From assembly GCF_003351045.1 (NCBI RefSeq), contig NZ_QQZY01000002.1, positions 1-64,000 on the forward strand: a DNA stretch of 64,000 nt, written 5' to 3'. Both the position numbers and the translations under genes were made by a program. Each line of letters opens with the position of its first letter. Position 1 is the first letter of the stretch. Shown piece after piece: positions 7,325 to 15,945 of the stretch. Below the pieces are notes generated by a model. That model did not search any database. It was not told where the DNA came from and saw only the letters and a list, made by a program, of their open reading frames with translations. This DNA comes from Gaiella occulta (GTDB lineage: Bacteria > Actinomycetota > Thermoleophilia > Gaiellales > Gaiellaceae).

Positions 7325-8083
7325 ATGACCGGAAAGCACGTCGTCGTCACCGGGGCCGGCACCGGAATCGGTCGCGCCGTCGCCCGGCGGCTCGCGCGCG
7401 ACGGCGCCTCGCTCACCCTGCTCGCGCGCGACCGCGGGCGCCTCGAGGCCGTCGCCGCCACGCTCGACGTCGCGACCCATGTCGTGTCGTGCGACATCAC
7501 CGACCGCACCCGGGTCGACAGGGCCTTCGCCGGGGCGAGCGAGGCGCTCGGCCCGATCCATGCGCTCGTCGCGGCGAGCGGCATCGGCGGCCCGAACGGC
7601 GACGGCCCCGGCGACCGGTTCGACGAGATCGTCCGCGTGAACCTCGGCGGAACCTACTCCTGCGCCCGCGCGTCCGTCCGGCACCTGGCGCCGGGGCCGG
7701 ATGCGCGCCATCTCGTGGTGATCTCGTCCATCCTCGCGCGCATCGCCGTGCCTGCCTACACCGGCTACAGCGCGTCGAAGGCGGGTCTGCTCGGCCTCGT
7801 GCGCTCGCTCGCCGCCGAGCTCGCCCCCGGCAACGTGCAGGTGAACGCGATCTGCCCCGGGTGGGTCGACACGGACATGGCGTGGCAGGGGCTGGACGCA
7901 CTCGCCGAGGCAATCGGAGGCACGCGCGAGGACGCGTACCGCCGCGCGATGAGCGAGGTGCCGATGGGCCGCATGTCCCAGCCGGACGACATCGCCGGCA
8001 CGGTCGCATGGCTTCTCTCGCCCGACGCGCGGGGTGTCACCGGGCAGGCAATCGACCAGAACGGCGGTGCCTGGACGGGCTGA
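7325..8083 (+). CDS. Short-chain dehydrogenase/reductase (SDR)
   Basis: This 252-residue classical SDR has the NAD(P) motif TGAGTGIG (residues 9-16), a Ser at 134/135 (VVISS), and catalytic Tyr148 and Lys152 (YSASK). PGWVDTDM follows, as in 3-oxoacyl reductase-like members. ATG 7325 has GGAGAG at the right distance. The gene is first in the gamma-glutamylation island. It is a candidate for oxidising an alcohol group of a gamma-glutamylated amino alcohol, or for an unrelated keto reduction. It ends at a bidirectional terminator. Confidence 0.85.
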   Translation: MTGKHVVVTGAGTGIGRAVARRLARDGASLTLLARDRGRLEAVAATLDVATHVVSCDITDRTRVDRAFAGASEALGPIHALVAASGIGGPNGDGPGDRFDEIVRVNLGGTYSCARASVRHLAPGPDARHLVVISSILARIAVPAYTGYSASKAGLLGLVRSLAAELAPGNVQVNAICPGWVDTDMAWQGLDALAEAIGGTREDAYRRAMSEVPMGRMSQPDDIAGTVAWLLSPDARGVTGQAIDQNGGAWTG

Positions 8084-8114
8084 TCGCGACCGTCCCGTCG
8101 ACGCCGCGTCGCGA

Positions 8115-8152
8115 GACGGATCGGGGGCGCCGCAAGGCGCCCCCGATCCGTC
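8115..8152. terminator. Perfect 17-bp hairpin, bidirectional terminator
   Basis: The arms 8115-8131 and 8136-8152 pair without mismatch around a GCAA tetraloop, between the convergent SDR and permease genes. There is no T-tract on either side, as is common in very GC-rich actinobacteria. Confidence 0.75.
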
Positions 8153-8172
8153 GGACGGTGCTGCGAAGGCCT

Positions 8173-9774
8173 CTAGGCGCCTTCGTACTGCGTGTCGGGC
8201 GGCACGTCGAACTGCGCCGACCCGACCTCCTCGAGCTGCTCGAGCTCCTCGTCCGTCCCCATGCGGACGGGGCCCTTGAACCAGCGCTTCGCCGACAGCA
8301 CCCACCAACCGCCGAACAGGAGGAACGCTCCTCCGACGGTGATGGGGGCGTAGTTGAGCACGTTCCAGTCGAACGCGTCGTTCCACGGGATGCCGGCAGG
8401 TGCGATCGGAGCGATGAAGAGGATGCAGATCAGCGTCACCCAGACGATCGCGATCCAGTCGATCACCTTGTAGGAGCCGCCGAGCGTCCACGCTCCTGTC
8501 TCGAACCGCTCGCCCAGGCGCAGCCGCAGGATCACCGGCAGGATGAAGGCGATGTAGAGCCCGATCACCGCGATCGAGGTGCCGACCAGGTAGCCGACGA
8601 CCGCGTTCCACAGCGTCGGCACCATCAGCAGCCAGGCCGCGACCGAGATCCCGAGCACCGAGATCTGCGGCACGCGGTTGCGGGCAACCTGCCTCCACAG
8701 CTGGTGTCCGGGGACGGCGCGGTCGCGCGAGAACGCGAACAGCATCCGCGAGGCGGAGGTCGTCGACGCCGTGAGGCAGAACATCTGCGCCACGACGGCG
8801 ATCAGGAGGAGGAACTCCGCCCAGCTCTGACTCGTCGACTGGGTCCAGATGTAGACGACGGCGTTGCCGCCTGCGTCGAGCACGCCCTGCGTGTCGGGGA
8901 TGGCGAAGGTGACGGCGAGCAGGAGGATCCACCCGAACACCATCGAGACGAACACCGACATCCACATGCCCACGGCGGCCGAGCGGGACGCCTGGTGGGT
9001 CTCCTCGGCCATGTGGGCGGACGCGTCATAGCCCGTCATCGTGTACTGCGACATCAGCAGGCCGATGCCGAACACATACCAGAACACGATGCTGCTGAAG
9101 CCGTTGCCCGAGAAGCCGGAGTTGTTGATCGTCTCGCCGAACACGTATCCGAACGACTGGTGGTTGTCGGGGACGACGATGAGGACGAGCACGATCACGA
9201 CGACGCCGACCATGTGCCAGTAGGCGGAGACCGTGTTCAGCAGCGACGTGATCCTGACGTTGAACAGGTTCAGGACGAGCGAGATCAACATCACGATCGA
9301 GTACATGACGAAGATCCAGTTCGACGAGTTCGGGTAGTCGAACCACAGGTTGAAGAGCGCCGTCGCGAAGATCGCGAGCCCGTAGCCGATCGCGGCGGTG
9401 ACCGCGATCTGGCCGACGAGGTTGAACCAGCCGGTGAACCAGCCCCAGGCCGGGCTCCCGAGCCTCGATGCCCAGTAGTAGAGGCCCCCGGCGGTGGGGA
9501 AGGCCGACGCGATCTCCGCCATGGCGAGTGCGACGATCGTCGACATCGTGCCGACGAGCAGCCAGCCCCATGTCACCGCGACCGGGCCGCCCCAGTTGAA
9601 CGCGATGTAGTAGGACGTCAGGCTGCCGGCGAGGATCGAGATGATCGTGAAGCTGATGGCGAAGTTCTGGAACCCGCCCATCGCCCGAAACAGCTCCTGC
9701 GCGTATCCGAGCTTGTGCAGGAGCTTCTCGTCCTCCGACGTGTGGTACCCGCCGCCTGCGGGTGTGTCGCTCAT
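8173..9774 (-). CDS. APC-superfamily amino acid/amine permease
   Basis: This 533-residue protein has about 12 membrane segments. It carries the amino acid-choline-type start (GYAQELFRAMGGFQNFAISF), then SILAGSLTSYYIAFNWGGP and the helix 3 motif MAEIASAFPTAGGLYYWA. The C-tail is acidic (DEELEQLEE). Family members import GABA, choline, amino acids or polyamines. Being divergent from the gamma-glutamyl ligase makes it the probable importer of that pathway's amine substrate. A strong ribosome site (GGAGGGAGGC) precedes the ATG, so this gene is leadered. Confidence 0.85.
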   Translation of the reverse strand: MSDTPAGGGYHTSEDEKLLHKLGYAQELFRAMGGFQNFAISFTIISILAGSLTSYYIAFNWGGPVAVTWGWLLVGTMSTIVALAMAEIASAFPTAGGLYYWASRLGSPAWGWFTGWFNLVGQIAVTAAIGYGLAIFATALFNLWFDYPNSSNWIFVMYSIVMLISLVLNLFNVRITSLLNTVSAYWHMVGVVVIVLVLIVVPDNHQSFGYVFGETINNSGFSGNGFSSIVFWYVFGIGLLMSQYTMTGYDASAHMAEETHQASRSAAVGMWMSVFVSMVFGWILLLAVTFAIPDTQGVLDAGGNAVVYIWTQSTSQSWAEFLLLIAVVAQMFCLTASTTSASRMLFAFSRDRAVPGHQLWRQVARNRVPQISVLGISVAAWLLMVPTLWNAVVGYLVGTSIAVIGLYIAFILPVILRLRLGERFETGAWTLGGSYKVIDWIAIVWVTLICILFIAPIAPAGIPWNDAFDWNVLNYAPITVGGAFLLFGGWWVLSAKRWFKGPVRMGTDEELEQLEEVGSAQFDVPPDTQYEGA

Positions 9775-9935
9775 GTCGCCTCCCTCCTAGATGACCGGAT
9801 CGCCCCCCGCCTCCCCAGCGGATGGGCCGTGGGCGTATTCACCCCTGCCGGCATGGGCCTTGTCAAGACATGCCATCGATGATCACAGTGAGCGCCCGTG
9901 ATCGAAGGAGTGTGCTCCCCTGTTCGGACGGATAG

Positions 9936-9941
9936 TAGGAT
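9936..9941 (+). promoter_or_regulatory. -10 box of the GS-like gene, leaderless spacing
   Basis: TAGGAT ends 8 bases before the ATG at 9949. Transcription starting about 7 bases after it would begin at or next to the start codon. It lies in the 174-base divergent region shared with the permease. Confidence 0.5.
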
Positions 9942-9948
9942 CGCCCGC

Positions 9949-11283
9949 ATGATCACCTTCGAGCAGTTGCGAGCAGACGTCGAGAGCGGCGCGATCGACA
10001 CCGTCGTCGTCGCCTTCACCGACATGCAGGGGCGGTTGATGGGGAAGCGCCTGCACGGCGAGTTCTTCGTCGACGAGATGGACGCCGGGCACGGGGTGGA
10101 GGGGTGTAACTACCTGCTCGCGCTCGAGATGGAGATGGATCCCGTCCCCGGCTACGCGATCGCGAGCTGGGAGCAGGGATACGGGGATTTCGACGTCCGG
10201 CCGGACATGGCGACGCTGCGGCGGATCCCCTGGCTCGAGGCGACGGCGCTCGTGCTCGGCGACGTCCACTGGCACGACGGCTCGCCGGTCGGCCCGTCGC
10301 CGCGCCAGGTGCTGAAGGCGCAGATGGAGCGTGCCGCCGCCCTCGGGCTGACGCCGATGATGGGCAGCGAGCTCGAGTTCTACCTGCTGCGGGAGACCTA
10401 CGAGCAGGCGCACGCCCAGGGCTACGCGGGGCTGACGCCGTCCGTGCCCTACATCCTCGACTACCACATCCTCGCCACGACCTACGACGAGGCGTTCCTG
10501 CGCCAGATCCGCAACGGCATGCACGGCGCCGGCATCAAGGTCGAGACGTCGAAGGGCGAAGCGTGGCCCGGGCAGCAGGAGATCAACTTCCGTTTCGCCG
10601 ACGCGCTCACGATGGCCGACAACCACGTCGTGTACAAGAACGGCGCCAAGGAGATCGCGTTCCTCAACGGCTGCTCGATCACGTTCATGGCGAAGCCGTT
10701 CGAGGACTGGATCGGCAACTCGTGCCACATCCACTCGTCGCTGTGGCGCGACGGCGAGCCGTGCTTCCGCGACGACGAGACGCTCTTCTCGCGCTGGCTC
10801 GCGGGCCAGATCGCCTGCTTCAAGGAGCTGGCGGTGTTCCTCGCGCCGACGATCAACTCGTACAAGCGCTTCGCGGCCGGCTCGTGGGCGCCGACCACGC
10901 TCGCCTGGGGCAACGACAACCGCACCTGCGGCTTCCGCGTCGTCGGGCACGGCGCCGCGCGCCGTGCCGAGACGCGCATCCCCGGCGGCGACGCCAACCC
11001 GTACCTCGCCTTCGCGGCCGTGATCGCCGCCGGCCTGTACGGGATCGAGAACGAGCTCGAGCTGCCTCCCGGCCTCGAGGGCAACGCGTACGAGTCGGAT
11101 GCCGACCGCTTCCCGTCGACGATGCGGGAGGCGATCGCCGCGCTCGAGGCCGGCACGATGGCACGCGGCGCCTTCGGCGACCAGGTCGTCGATCACTACC
11201 TCAACTACGCGCGCACCGAGCAGGGGCTCTACGACCGCTTCGTCACCGACTGGGAGCGCAGGCGCTACTACGAGCGTGGCTAG
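9949..11283 (+). CDS. Glutamine synthetase-like gamma-glutamyl-amine ligase (PuuA/GlnA4 type)
   Basis: This 444-residue protein belongs to the GS fold: GSELEFYL (139-146, Glu metal ligands), HIHSSLW (260-266, nucleotide/metal His) and ETRIPGGDANPYL (341-353). The tyrosine adenylylation loop of housekeeping GS is absent (NELELPPGLEG instead). It groups by motif with PuuA (gamma-glutamylputrescine synthetase) and actinobacterial GlnA3/GlnA4, which ligate glutamate to polyamines or ethanolamine with ATP. The neighbours (hydrolase, aldehyde dehydrogenase, SDR, permease) support an amine-catabolic role. Which amine is used cannot be read from the sequence. Its TAG stop lies inside the -10 box of the next gene. 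Confidence 0.85.
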   Translation: MITFEQLRADVESGAIDTVVVAFTDMQGRLMGKRLHGEFFVDEMDAGHGVEGCNYLLALEMEMDPVPGYAIASWEQGYGDFDVRPDMATLRRIPWLEATALVLGDVHWHDGSPVGPSPRQVLKAQMERAAALGLTPMMGSELEFYLLRETYEQAHAQGYAGLTPSVPYILDYHILATTYDEAFLRQIRNGMHGAGIKVETSKGEAWPGQQEINFRFADALTMADNHVVYKNGAKEIAFLNGCSITFMAKPFEDWIGNSCHIHSSLWRDGEPCFRDDETLFSRWLAGQIACFKELAVFLAPTINSYKRFAAGSWAPTTLAWGNDNRTCGFRVVGHGAARRAETRIPGGDANPYLAFAAVIAAGLYGIENELELPPGLEGNAYESDADRFPSTMREAIAALEAGTMARGAFGDQVVDHYLNYARTEQGLYDRFVTDWERRRYYERG

Positions 11284-11292
11284 GCTGCGAGC

Positions 11293-12027
11293 GTGAGCGG
11301 ACGTCCGATCATCGGCATCACCTCGTACGCGCAGCCCGCGAAGTGGGGCGCGTGGGAGCTGCCGGCGGCGCTCGTGCCGCTCATGTACGTCGAGTCGGTC
11401 GAGCGCGCCGGCGGGCGGCCGCTGCTCGTGCCGCCGAGCGAGCACGGCGTCGACGAGACGCTCGACGTGCTCGACGGCGTCATCTTCTCCGGCGGCATCG
11501 ACATCGACCCGTCCCGCTACGGCGCCGACCGGCATCCGGCCACCGACCCCGCGCAGGCGCACCGTGACGCGGGCGAGCTCGCCCTGCTCGCGGCAGCGCT
11601 CGAGCGCGACGTGCCGACGCTCGCGATCTGCCGCGGCTTCCAGCTCCTCAACGTGCTGCGCGGCGGCGACCTCGTGCAGCACCTGCCGGAGACGGTCGGG
11701 CACGACCGGCACCGGGAGACGCCGGGCGTGTTCTCGCAGCATCCGGTCGACGTGAAGGAGGGCACCCGGCTCGCCGCGATCCTGGGCGCGCGGCACGAGT
11801 CGGTGCGCTCGAGCCACCATCAGGGCGTCGGCAGGGTGGGGGAGGGGCTCGTCGAGAGCGCTTGGGCGGAGGACGGATCGCTCGAAGGGCTCGAGGACCC
11901 GACCAGGCGCTTCGCCGTCGGCGTGCTCTGGCACCCGGAGATGGAGGAGGACGACAAGCGCCTGTTCGAGGCGCTCGTCGCCGAGGCGCGGGCCTACCGC
12001 GCCGAGCGCCGTGCAGGGTCGGCGTGA
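11293..12027 (+). CDS. PuuD-like gamma-glutamyl hydrolase (class I amidotransferase fold, peptidase C26)
   Basis: This 244-residue enzyme has the nucleophile elbow AICRGFQLLNV (Cys113) and the catalytic pair in VLWHPEM (His214, Glu216), plus the family signature SGGIDIDPSRYG. PuuD releases glutamate from gamma-glutamyl-GABA, and here it should release glutamate from the oxidised gamma-glutamyl product. It follows the ligase by nine bases. TAGGCT at 11281-11286 overlaps the ligase stop codon and ends 7 bases before GTG 11293. The gene may therefore be transcribed both by read-through and from its own leaderless promoter. Confidence 0.88.
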   Translation: MSGRPIIGITSYAQPAKWGAWELPAALVPLMYVESVERAGGRPLLVPPSEHGVDETLDVLDGVIFSGGIDIDPSRYGADRHPATDPAQAHRDAGELALLAAALERDVPTLAICRGFQLLNVLRGGDLVQHLPETVGHDRHRETPGVFSQHPVDVKEGTRLAAILGARHESVRSSHHQGVGRVGEGLVESAWAEDGSLEGLEDPTRRFAVGVLWHPEMEEDDKRLFEALVAEARAYRAERRAGSA

Positions 12028-12097
12028 AGGCGGGGCAGATCCACCCGCCGCTCGCCTCTGCCGTCACGCCGTCGCTCCGTGGTGTTGAATCAGCGGC

Positions 12098-13450
12098 ATG
12101 ACACTGATCGTCCGCAACCCGGCCACCGAGGAGGCGATCGCCGAGCTCGCGCAGGCGGGCGTCGAGGAGACGGACGCCGCCGTCGCCCGGGCCAGAGCCG
12201 CCTTTCCCGCCTGGCGCGCCGTCTCTCCCGCCGACCGCGCGAGGCTGCTGCGCCGTCTCGCGACGCTGGTCGAGGAGCGGCATGAGGAGCTCTCCCGGCT
12301 CGAGTCGCGCAACGCGGGCAAGCCGATCTCGGGCGCCCGCGGCGAGGTCGGCATGGTCGCCCAGGTCTTCCACTTCTACGCGGGCGCGGTCGACAAGCAC
12401 TACGGCGAGACGATCCCGGTCGCCGGCGGCGTCGACGTCACCTTCCGCGAGCCGCTCGGCGTCGTCGGCCTGATCACGCCGTGGAACTTCCCGCTCAACA
12501 TCGCGAGCTGGAAGGTCGGGCCGGCGCTCGCGACCGGCAACACGATCGTGATCAAGCCCGCCGAGCTGACGCCGTTGACGACGATGCGGCTCGGCGAGCT
12601 CGCGCTCGAGGCCGGCATCCCCGAGGGCGTGCTCAACGTCGTCGTCGGCAAGGGCTCCGTCGTCGGGCAGCGGCTCGTCGAGCACCCCGACGTCGCGAAG
12701 ATCGGCTTCACCGGTTCGACCGAGGTCGGGCAGCGCGTCATGCAGGGCGCCGCGGCGACGATCAAGCGCGTCACGCTCGAGCTCGGCGGCAAGTCCGCGA
12801 ACGTCGTCTTCGCGGACGCGGACCTCGAGCGGGCGGCCGCGTCCGCGCCCTACTCGGTGTTCGACAACGCCGGCCAGGACTGCTGCGCGCGCAGCCGCAT
12901 CCTCGTCGAGCGATCCGCCTACGACCGCTTCCTCGAGCTCCTCGTCGACGCGACGCGCAAGGTCAAGGTCGGCGATCCCGAGGACGAAAGCACCGAGATG
13001 GGCCCGCTGATCTCCGCCGCGCACCGCGAGACGGTCGCCTCGTTCGTCGAGCGCGAGCCCGTGTTCCGCGGCGAGACGCCCGACGGCCCCGGCTACTGGT
13101 TCCCCTGCACCCTCGTCGAGGCCGGCAACGACGACCGCGTCGCCCGCGAGGAGGTGTTCGGTCCTGTTGCCGCGGTGATCCCGTTCGACGACGAAGCGGA
13201 CGCAATCCGGATCGCCAACGACACCCCCTACGGGCTGTCCGGCTCGATCTGGACGCGCGACGGCGCCCGCTCGCTGCGGGTCGCGCGCGCGCTCGAGAGC
13301 GGCGTGCTGTCGGTCAACTCGAACAGCTCGGTACGCGTCCACACGCCCTTCGGCGGCATGAAGCAGTCGGGGTTCGGGCGCGAGCTCGGCATGGCGGCGC
13401 TCGAGGGCTACACCGACATCAAGAACGTGTTCATCTCGACGGAGGGCTGA
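12098..13450 (+). CDS. NAD(P)-dependent aldehyde dehydrogenase
   Basis: This 450-residue ALDH has the oxyanion Asn130 (PWNFPLN), the general base Glu228 (LELGGKSAN) and the nucleophile Cys262 in NAGQDCCARSRI. The double-Cys form is common in gamma-glutamylaminobutyraldehyde and betaine-aldehyde-type enzymes. At 450 residues it is somewhat shorter than the usual ~480-500. In context it would oxidise the gamma-glutamyl aldehyde to the acid. A weak TTGAAT box lies at leaderless spacing. The next SDR starts five bases after the stop. Confidence 0.88.
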   Translation: MTLIVRNPATEEAIAELAQAGVEETDAAVARARAAFPAWRAVSPADRARLLRRLATLVEERHEELSRLESRNAGKPISGARGEVGMVAQVFHFYAGAVDKHYGETIPVAGGVDVTFREPLGVVGLITPWNFPLNIASWKVGPALATGNTIVIKPAELTPLTTMRLGELALEAGIPEGVLNVVVGKGSVVGQRLVEHPDVAKIGFTGSTEVGQRVMQGAAATIKRVTLELGGKSANVVFADADLERAAASAPYSVFDNAGQDCCARSRILVERSAYDRFLELLVDATRKVKVGDPEDESTEMGPLISAAHRETVASFVEREPVFRGETPDGPGYWFPCTLVEAGNDDRVAREEVFGPVAAVIPFDDEADAIRIANDTPYGLSGSIWTRDGARSLRVARALESGVLSVNSNSSVRVHTPFGGMKQSGFGRELGMAALEGYTDIKNVFISTEG

Positions 13451-13455
13451 AGCAC

Positions 13456-14232
13456 ATGGCGGGACGTCTGGAAGGCAAGGTCTGCGTCATCACCGGCGCG
13501 GGGGGCGGCATGGGCCGCGAGGCGGCGATCGTGTTCAGCGCCGAGGGCGCGAGGGTGTGCGTCGCCGACGTCGCGCTGGCCGCGGCGGAGGAGACCGTCG
13601 GGCTGTGCCCGGAGGGCTCGGCGTTCGCGTTCCAGCTCGACGTGGCCGACGAGGCGGCGGTCGAGACGATGATGGCCGCCACGGCCGAACGCTTCGGCGG
13701 CATCGACGTCCTCTACAACAACGCGGGTATCTCCCCCGACGACGACGCGTCGATTCTCGACACCTCCGCGGAGGCCTGGCAGCGGGTGCAGGACGTCAAC
13801 ACCAAGGGCGTCTTCTTCTGCTGCAAGCACGGCATCCCGCATCTGCTCGCGCGCGGCGGCGGGTCGGTGATCAACGTCGCCTCGTTCGTCGCGATCCTCG
13901 GCGCGGCGACGTCGCAGATCTCGTACACCGCCTCCAAGGGCGCGGTGCTCTCCCTCAGCAGGGAGCTCGGCGTCCAGTTCGCGCGCCAGGGCATCCGCGT
14001 CAACGCGCTCTGCCCGGGCCCGATCGAGACGCCGCTGCTGCTCAACATCTTCGGTGACAACCCGGAGGCCTACGAGCGGCGCCGCATCCACTGGCCGATG
14101 GGCCGGCTCGGCAAGCCGCGCGAGATCGTCAACGCGGCGCTCTTCCTCGCAAGCGACGAGGCGTCGTTCGTGAACGGCGCCACGTTCGTCGTCGACGGCG
14201 GCATCACCGCCGCCTACGTGACTCCCGAATGA
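13456..14232 (+). CDS. Short-chain dehydrogenase/reductase (second SDR of the island)
   Basis: This 258-residue classical SDR shows TGAGGGMG (13-20), LYNNAG (86-91), Ser143, Tyr157 and Lys161 (YTASK), and a C-terminal VDGGITAAYV typical of 3-oxoacyl reductase-like members. It sits in an operon directly after the aldehyde dehydrogenase. An alcohol dehydrogenase at this point would supply the aldehyde if the substrate is an amino alcohol. No amine oxidase (PuuB) gene is present, which favours that reading. Confidence 0.85.
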   Translation: MAGRLEGKVCVITGAGGGMGREAAIVFSAEGARVCVADVALAAAEETVGLCPEGSAFAFQLDVADEAAVETMMAATAERFGGIDVLYNNAGISPDDDASILDTSAEAWQRVQDVNTKGVFFCCKHGIPHLLARGGGSVINVASFVAILGAATSQISYTASKGAVLSLSRELGVQFARQGIRVNALCPGPIETPLLLNIFGDNPEAYERRRIHWPMGRLGKPREIVNAALFLASDEASFVNGATFVVDGGITAAYVTPE

Positions 14233-14233
14233 G

Positions 14234-14455
14234 ATGAAGCTCGAGCGGGAGCGGGAGAACGTCTTCCGGCTCACGGTGACGGCCCCCGAGCTGTCGGCGC
14301 TCGCCGGCGCCGCCAGGCTCACGCTCGCCGCGATGCGCGCCGACCCCGCTGCCCCGCCGGAAGCGGTCGTGCTGCTCGACCGGCTCCTGCGCGACTACGA
14401 CCGGTCGCTGTCGGGACTCCAGGACGACGACGGGCGCTCCGCGCGCCCGTCGTGA
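14234..14455 (+). CDS. Small protein at the end of the catabolic operon
   Basis: This 73-residue protein starts one base after the SDR stop. It is helical and charged (MKLERERENVFRLTVTAPEL, then LAGAARLTLAAMRADP and LLDRLLRDYDRSL). No family is recognised. The tight spacing and an amphipathic-helix pattern suggest a genuine partner or regulatory protein, not a chance frame. Confidence 0.55.
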   Translation: MKLERERENVFRLTVTAPELSALAGAARLTLAAMRADPAAPPEAVVLLDRLLRDYDRSLSGLQDDDGRSARPS

Positions 14456-14476
14456 GCCCGCCGCCGCCGCTGCCGC

Positions 14477-14872
14477 CTAGACGGCGGCCGCCTGCGATGC
14501 ACGTACGTGTGCCGCGATCTGGTCGAACTCCCGCTTGAACGTGTCCCAGTCGTACCGCTCGGCGTTCAGGTAGGTGCTCCAGCCCATCGTGTGCTTCGCC
14601 ATCAGCGAAGCCTCCTGGATCTCCTCCTCCGTCGCGCCGAACAGCCGTGCGGCCTCGGTGTGGAAGTACGTGCAGTACTGACACCGTGTCGCGCCGGAGA
14701 CGGCGAGCCCGATCAGCTCCTTGTACTTGTTCGGGATGGCCGTCTCGGCCAGCTGTAGGTTCTTGAACGTCGTCCACTCGCTCTCGAGCAGGCTTTCGGG
14801 AAGCGTCTCCAGGAAGCCGGGGACGATCCCGAGCGTGTCTCGAATGTCGGCGAACACCTCTGCCTTCTTCAT
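14477..14872 (-). CDS. Carboxymuconolactone decarboxylase / AhpD-like protein
   Basis: This 131-residue protein carries the redox motif of the AhpD-like family, ATRCQYCTYFHTEAAR (Cys64, Cys67, His71), inside an all-helical CMD domain. Such proteins act as alkylhydroperoxidases or thiol-redox partners; the true muconolactone enzymes lack the CxxC. A GGAGGG ribosome site precedes the ATG. A good TACAAT (-10; plus-strand ATTGTA at 14924-14929) lies ~52 bases upstream, so this gene has a leader. It faces the catabolic operon and is probably independent of it. Confidence 0.82.
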   Translation of the reverse strand: MKKAEVFADIRDTLGIVPGFLETLPESLLESEWTTFKNLQLAETAIPNKYKELIGLAVSGATRCQYCTYFHTEAARLFGATEEEIQEASLMAKHTMGWSTYLNAERYDWDTFKREFDQIAAHVRASQAAAV

Positions 14873-14980
14873 GCACCCTCCTCTCGACGCGCGAGGCTCA
14901 AGGGGCGTGGCGGGTTGCCGATCATTGTAACGAATGAAGCGAGAAGGCGGGAACATGCGGGCGTCGAACGGCGTTTCCAC

Positions 14981-15166
14981 GTGAACATGTGCATTCGCTG
15001 CCGTCACGCCGAGGCGCCCGATCCGCTCGGGTACTGCGCGACCTGCGCCGTGCACGCGCGCATCGAGCTGACGGAGGGCTACCGCCGGCTGGCGCGCTAC
15101 CTCGGCGCGTGGGCGGCGTTCGACGAGTGGTCGCGCCGCCACGGCGCAGAGCCCGCGAACGGCTAG
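14981..15166 (+). CDS. Small Cys-rich zinc-binding protein
   Basis: A 61-residue protein from GTG 14981 (or 59 from ATG 14987) has two Cys pairs, CIRC and CATC, spaced like a zinc knuckle. A helical tail follows (RLARYLGAWAAFDEWSRRHG). No family is named. The Cys spacing and clean composition make it a likely gene. The start is uncertain because no ribosome site or -10 is evident. Confidence 0.5.
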   Translation: MNMCIRCRHAEAPDPLGYCATCAVHARIELTEGYRRLARYLGAWAAFDEWSRRHGAEPANG

Positions 15167-15168
15167 CG

Positions 15169-15621
15169 TCAGACGCCGACGACCTGGACGAGCCAGCGCC
15201 GGTCACGCTCGCGGTCGAGCTCGAGGAAGAGGATCCGCTGCCAGGTGCCGAGCGCGAGCTCGCCCTCCCGGATCGGGATCGACTCGCCCGCGGGGCCGAG
15301 CAGCATCGACATGCAGTGCGAGTGACCGTTGCCGAACTCCTGGTCCTCCTCGCAGATGTTCTCCGTGCGACGGTCCCAGTCGTCATGCGCGTAGTAGTGC
15401 TCGGTGGGGACGAGCCGCTTCAGCATGACGGCGAAGTCCTCCAGGAAGCCGCGCTCGAACTCGTTCACGCGGACGGAGCAGGTCGTGTGCGGCGAGTACA
15501 CGCAGCAGATGCCGTCGTGGACACCGCTCTCACGTACGGCGTCGCGCACCTCGTCGGTGATGTCGGTCACCGTCAACCCACCCGCGGTGCGCAGCTGCAC
15601 CTCCCGCTGGAACGTCTTCAC
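15169..15621 (-). CDS. UPF0047/YjbQ family protein
   Basis: This 150-residue protein has the family marks GICCVYSPHTTCSVRVNE (about residues 37-54), a DDWDRRTEN region, GNGHSHCMSMLLGP and a GTWQRILFLELD end. Members form trimers with a conserved His cluster, and some show weak thiamine-phosphate synthase activity; the true role is unsettled. It starts with GTG 15621, preceded by a GGAAGGG-like ribosome site. Confidence 0.88.
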   Translation of the reverse strand: MKTFQREVQLRTAGGLTVTDITDEVRDAVRESGVHDGICCVYSPHTTCSVRVNEFERGFLEDFAVMLKRLVPTEHYYAHDDWDRRTENICEEDQEFGNGHSHCMSMLLGPAGESIPIREGELALGTWQRILFLELDRERDRRWLVQVVGV

Positions 15622-15729
15622 GTGATCCGTGTCCCTTCCGTCGTCGTCCGCGGCGGCCCGCGCCTGTGCCCGTCATTGTGTCAGTCAGGTGGGAGCGGGC
15701 GGAGCGCGAACAGGCTACGCTCGCGCTGC

Positions 15730-15803
15730 GGGCCCGTAGCTCAGCTGGTCAGAGCAGCGGACTCATAATCCGTCGGTCCCTGGTTCGAGTCCAGGCGGGC
15801 CCA
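15730..15803 (+). tRNA. tRNA with CAU anticodon (Ile2 or elongator Met)
   Basis: The cloverleaf is complete: acceptor GGGCCCG/CGGGCCC (15730-15736 with 15796-15802), D arm GCTC/GAGC, anticodon stem GCGGA/TCCGT with loop CTCATAA, and T arm CCTGG/CCAGG around TTCGAGT. The discriminator is A and CCA is not encoded. The anticodon is CAT. The acceptor stem and variable region look more like the lysidine-modified Ile2 tRNA than elongator Met. That choice is tentative and needs a tRNA-identity model. TACGCT at 15716-15721 is a likely -10. Confidence 0.92.
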
Positions 15804-15945
15804 TACATACCCTTGCATTCGGCGGTCTTGGCTCGAGACCGTGGGCCGGAGGTACCGAGAGCGCCCGTTGGCGCGTGGCGCGCGACCAGCGGCGCCGCCA
15901 CGGCGCAGCTGCGTCCTGGACGGCTCTACCGGACGAGTGACAGGT

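Noticed and set aside
8173-9882. Very long open frames antisense to the permease and many other genes
   Set aside because: They are mirror frames caused by very high GC and absence of stop codons. Their proteins are dominated by Arg, Ala, Gly, His and Asp-rich runs without domain logic, and each is fully opposite a gene with clear family motifs.
14477-14872. CMD protein as a member of the gamma-glutamyl catabolic operon
   Set aside because: It is on the opposite strand with its own -10 and ribosome site, so membership is not supported.
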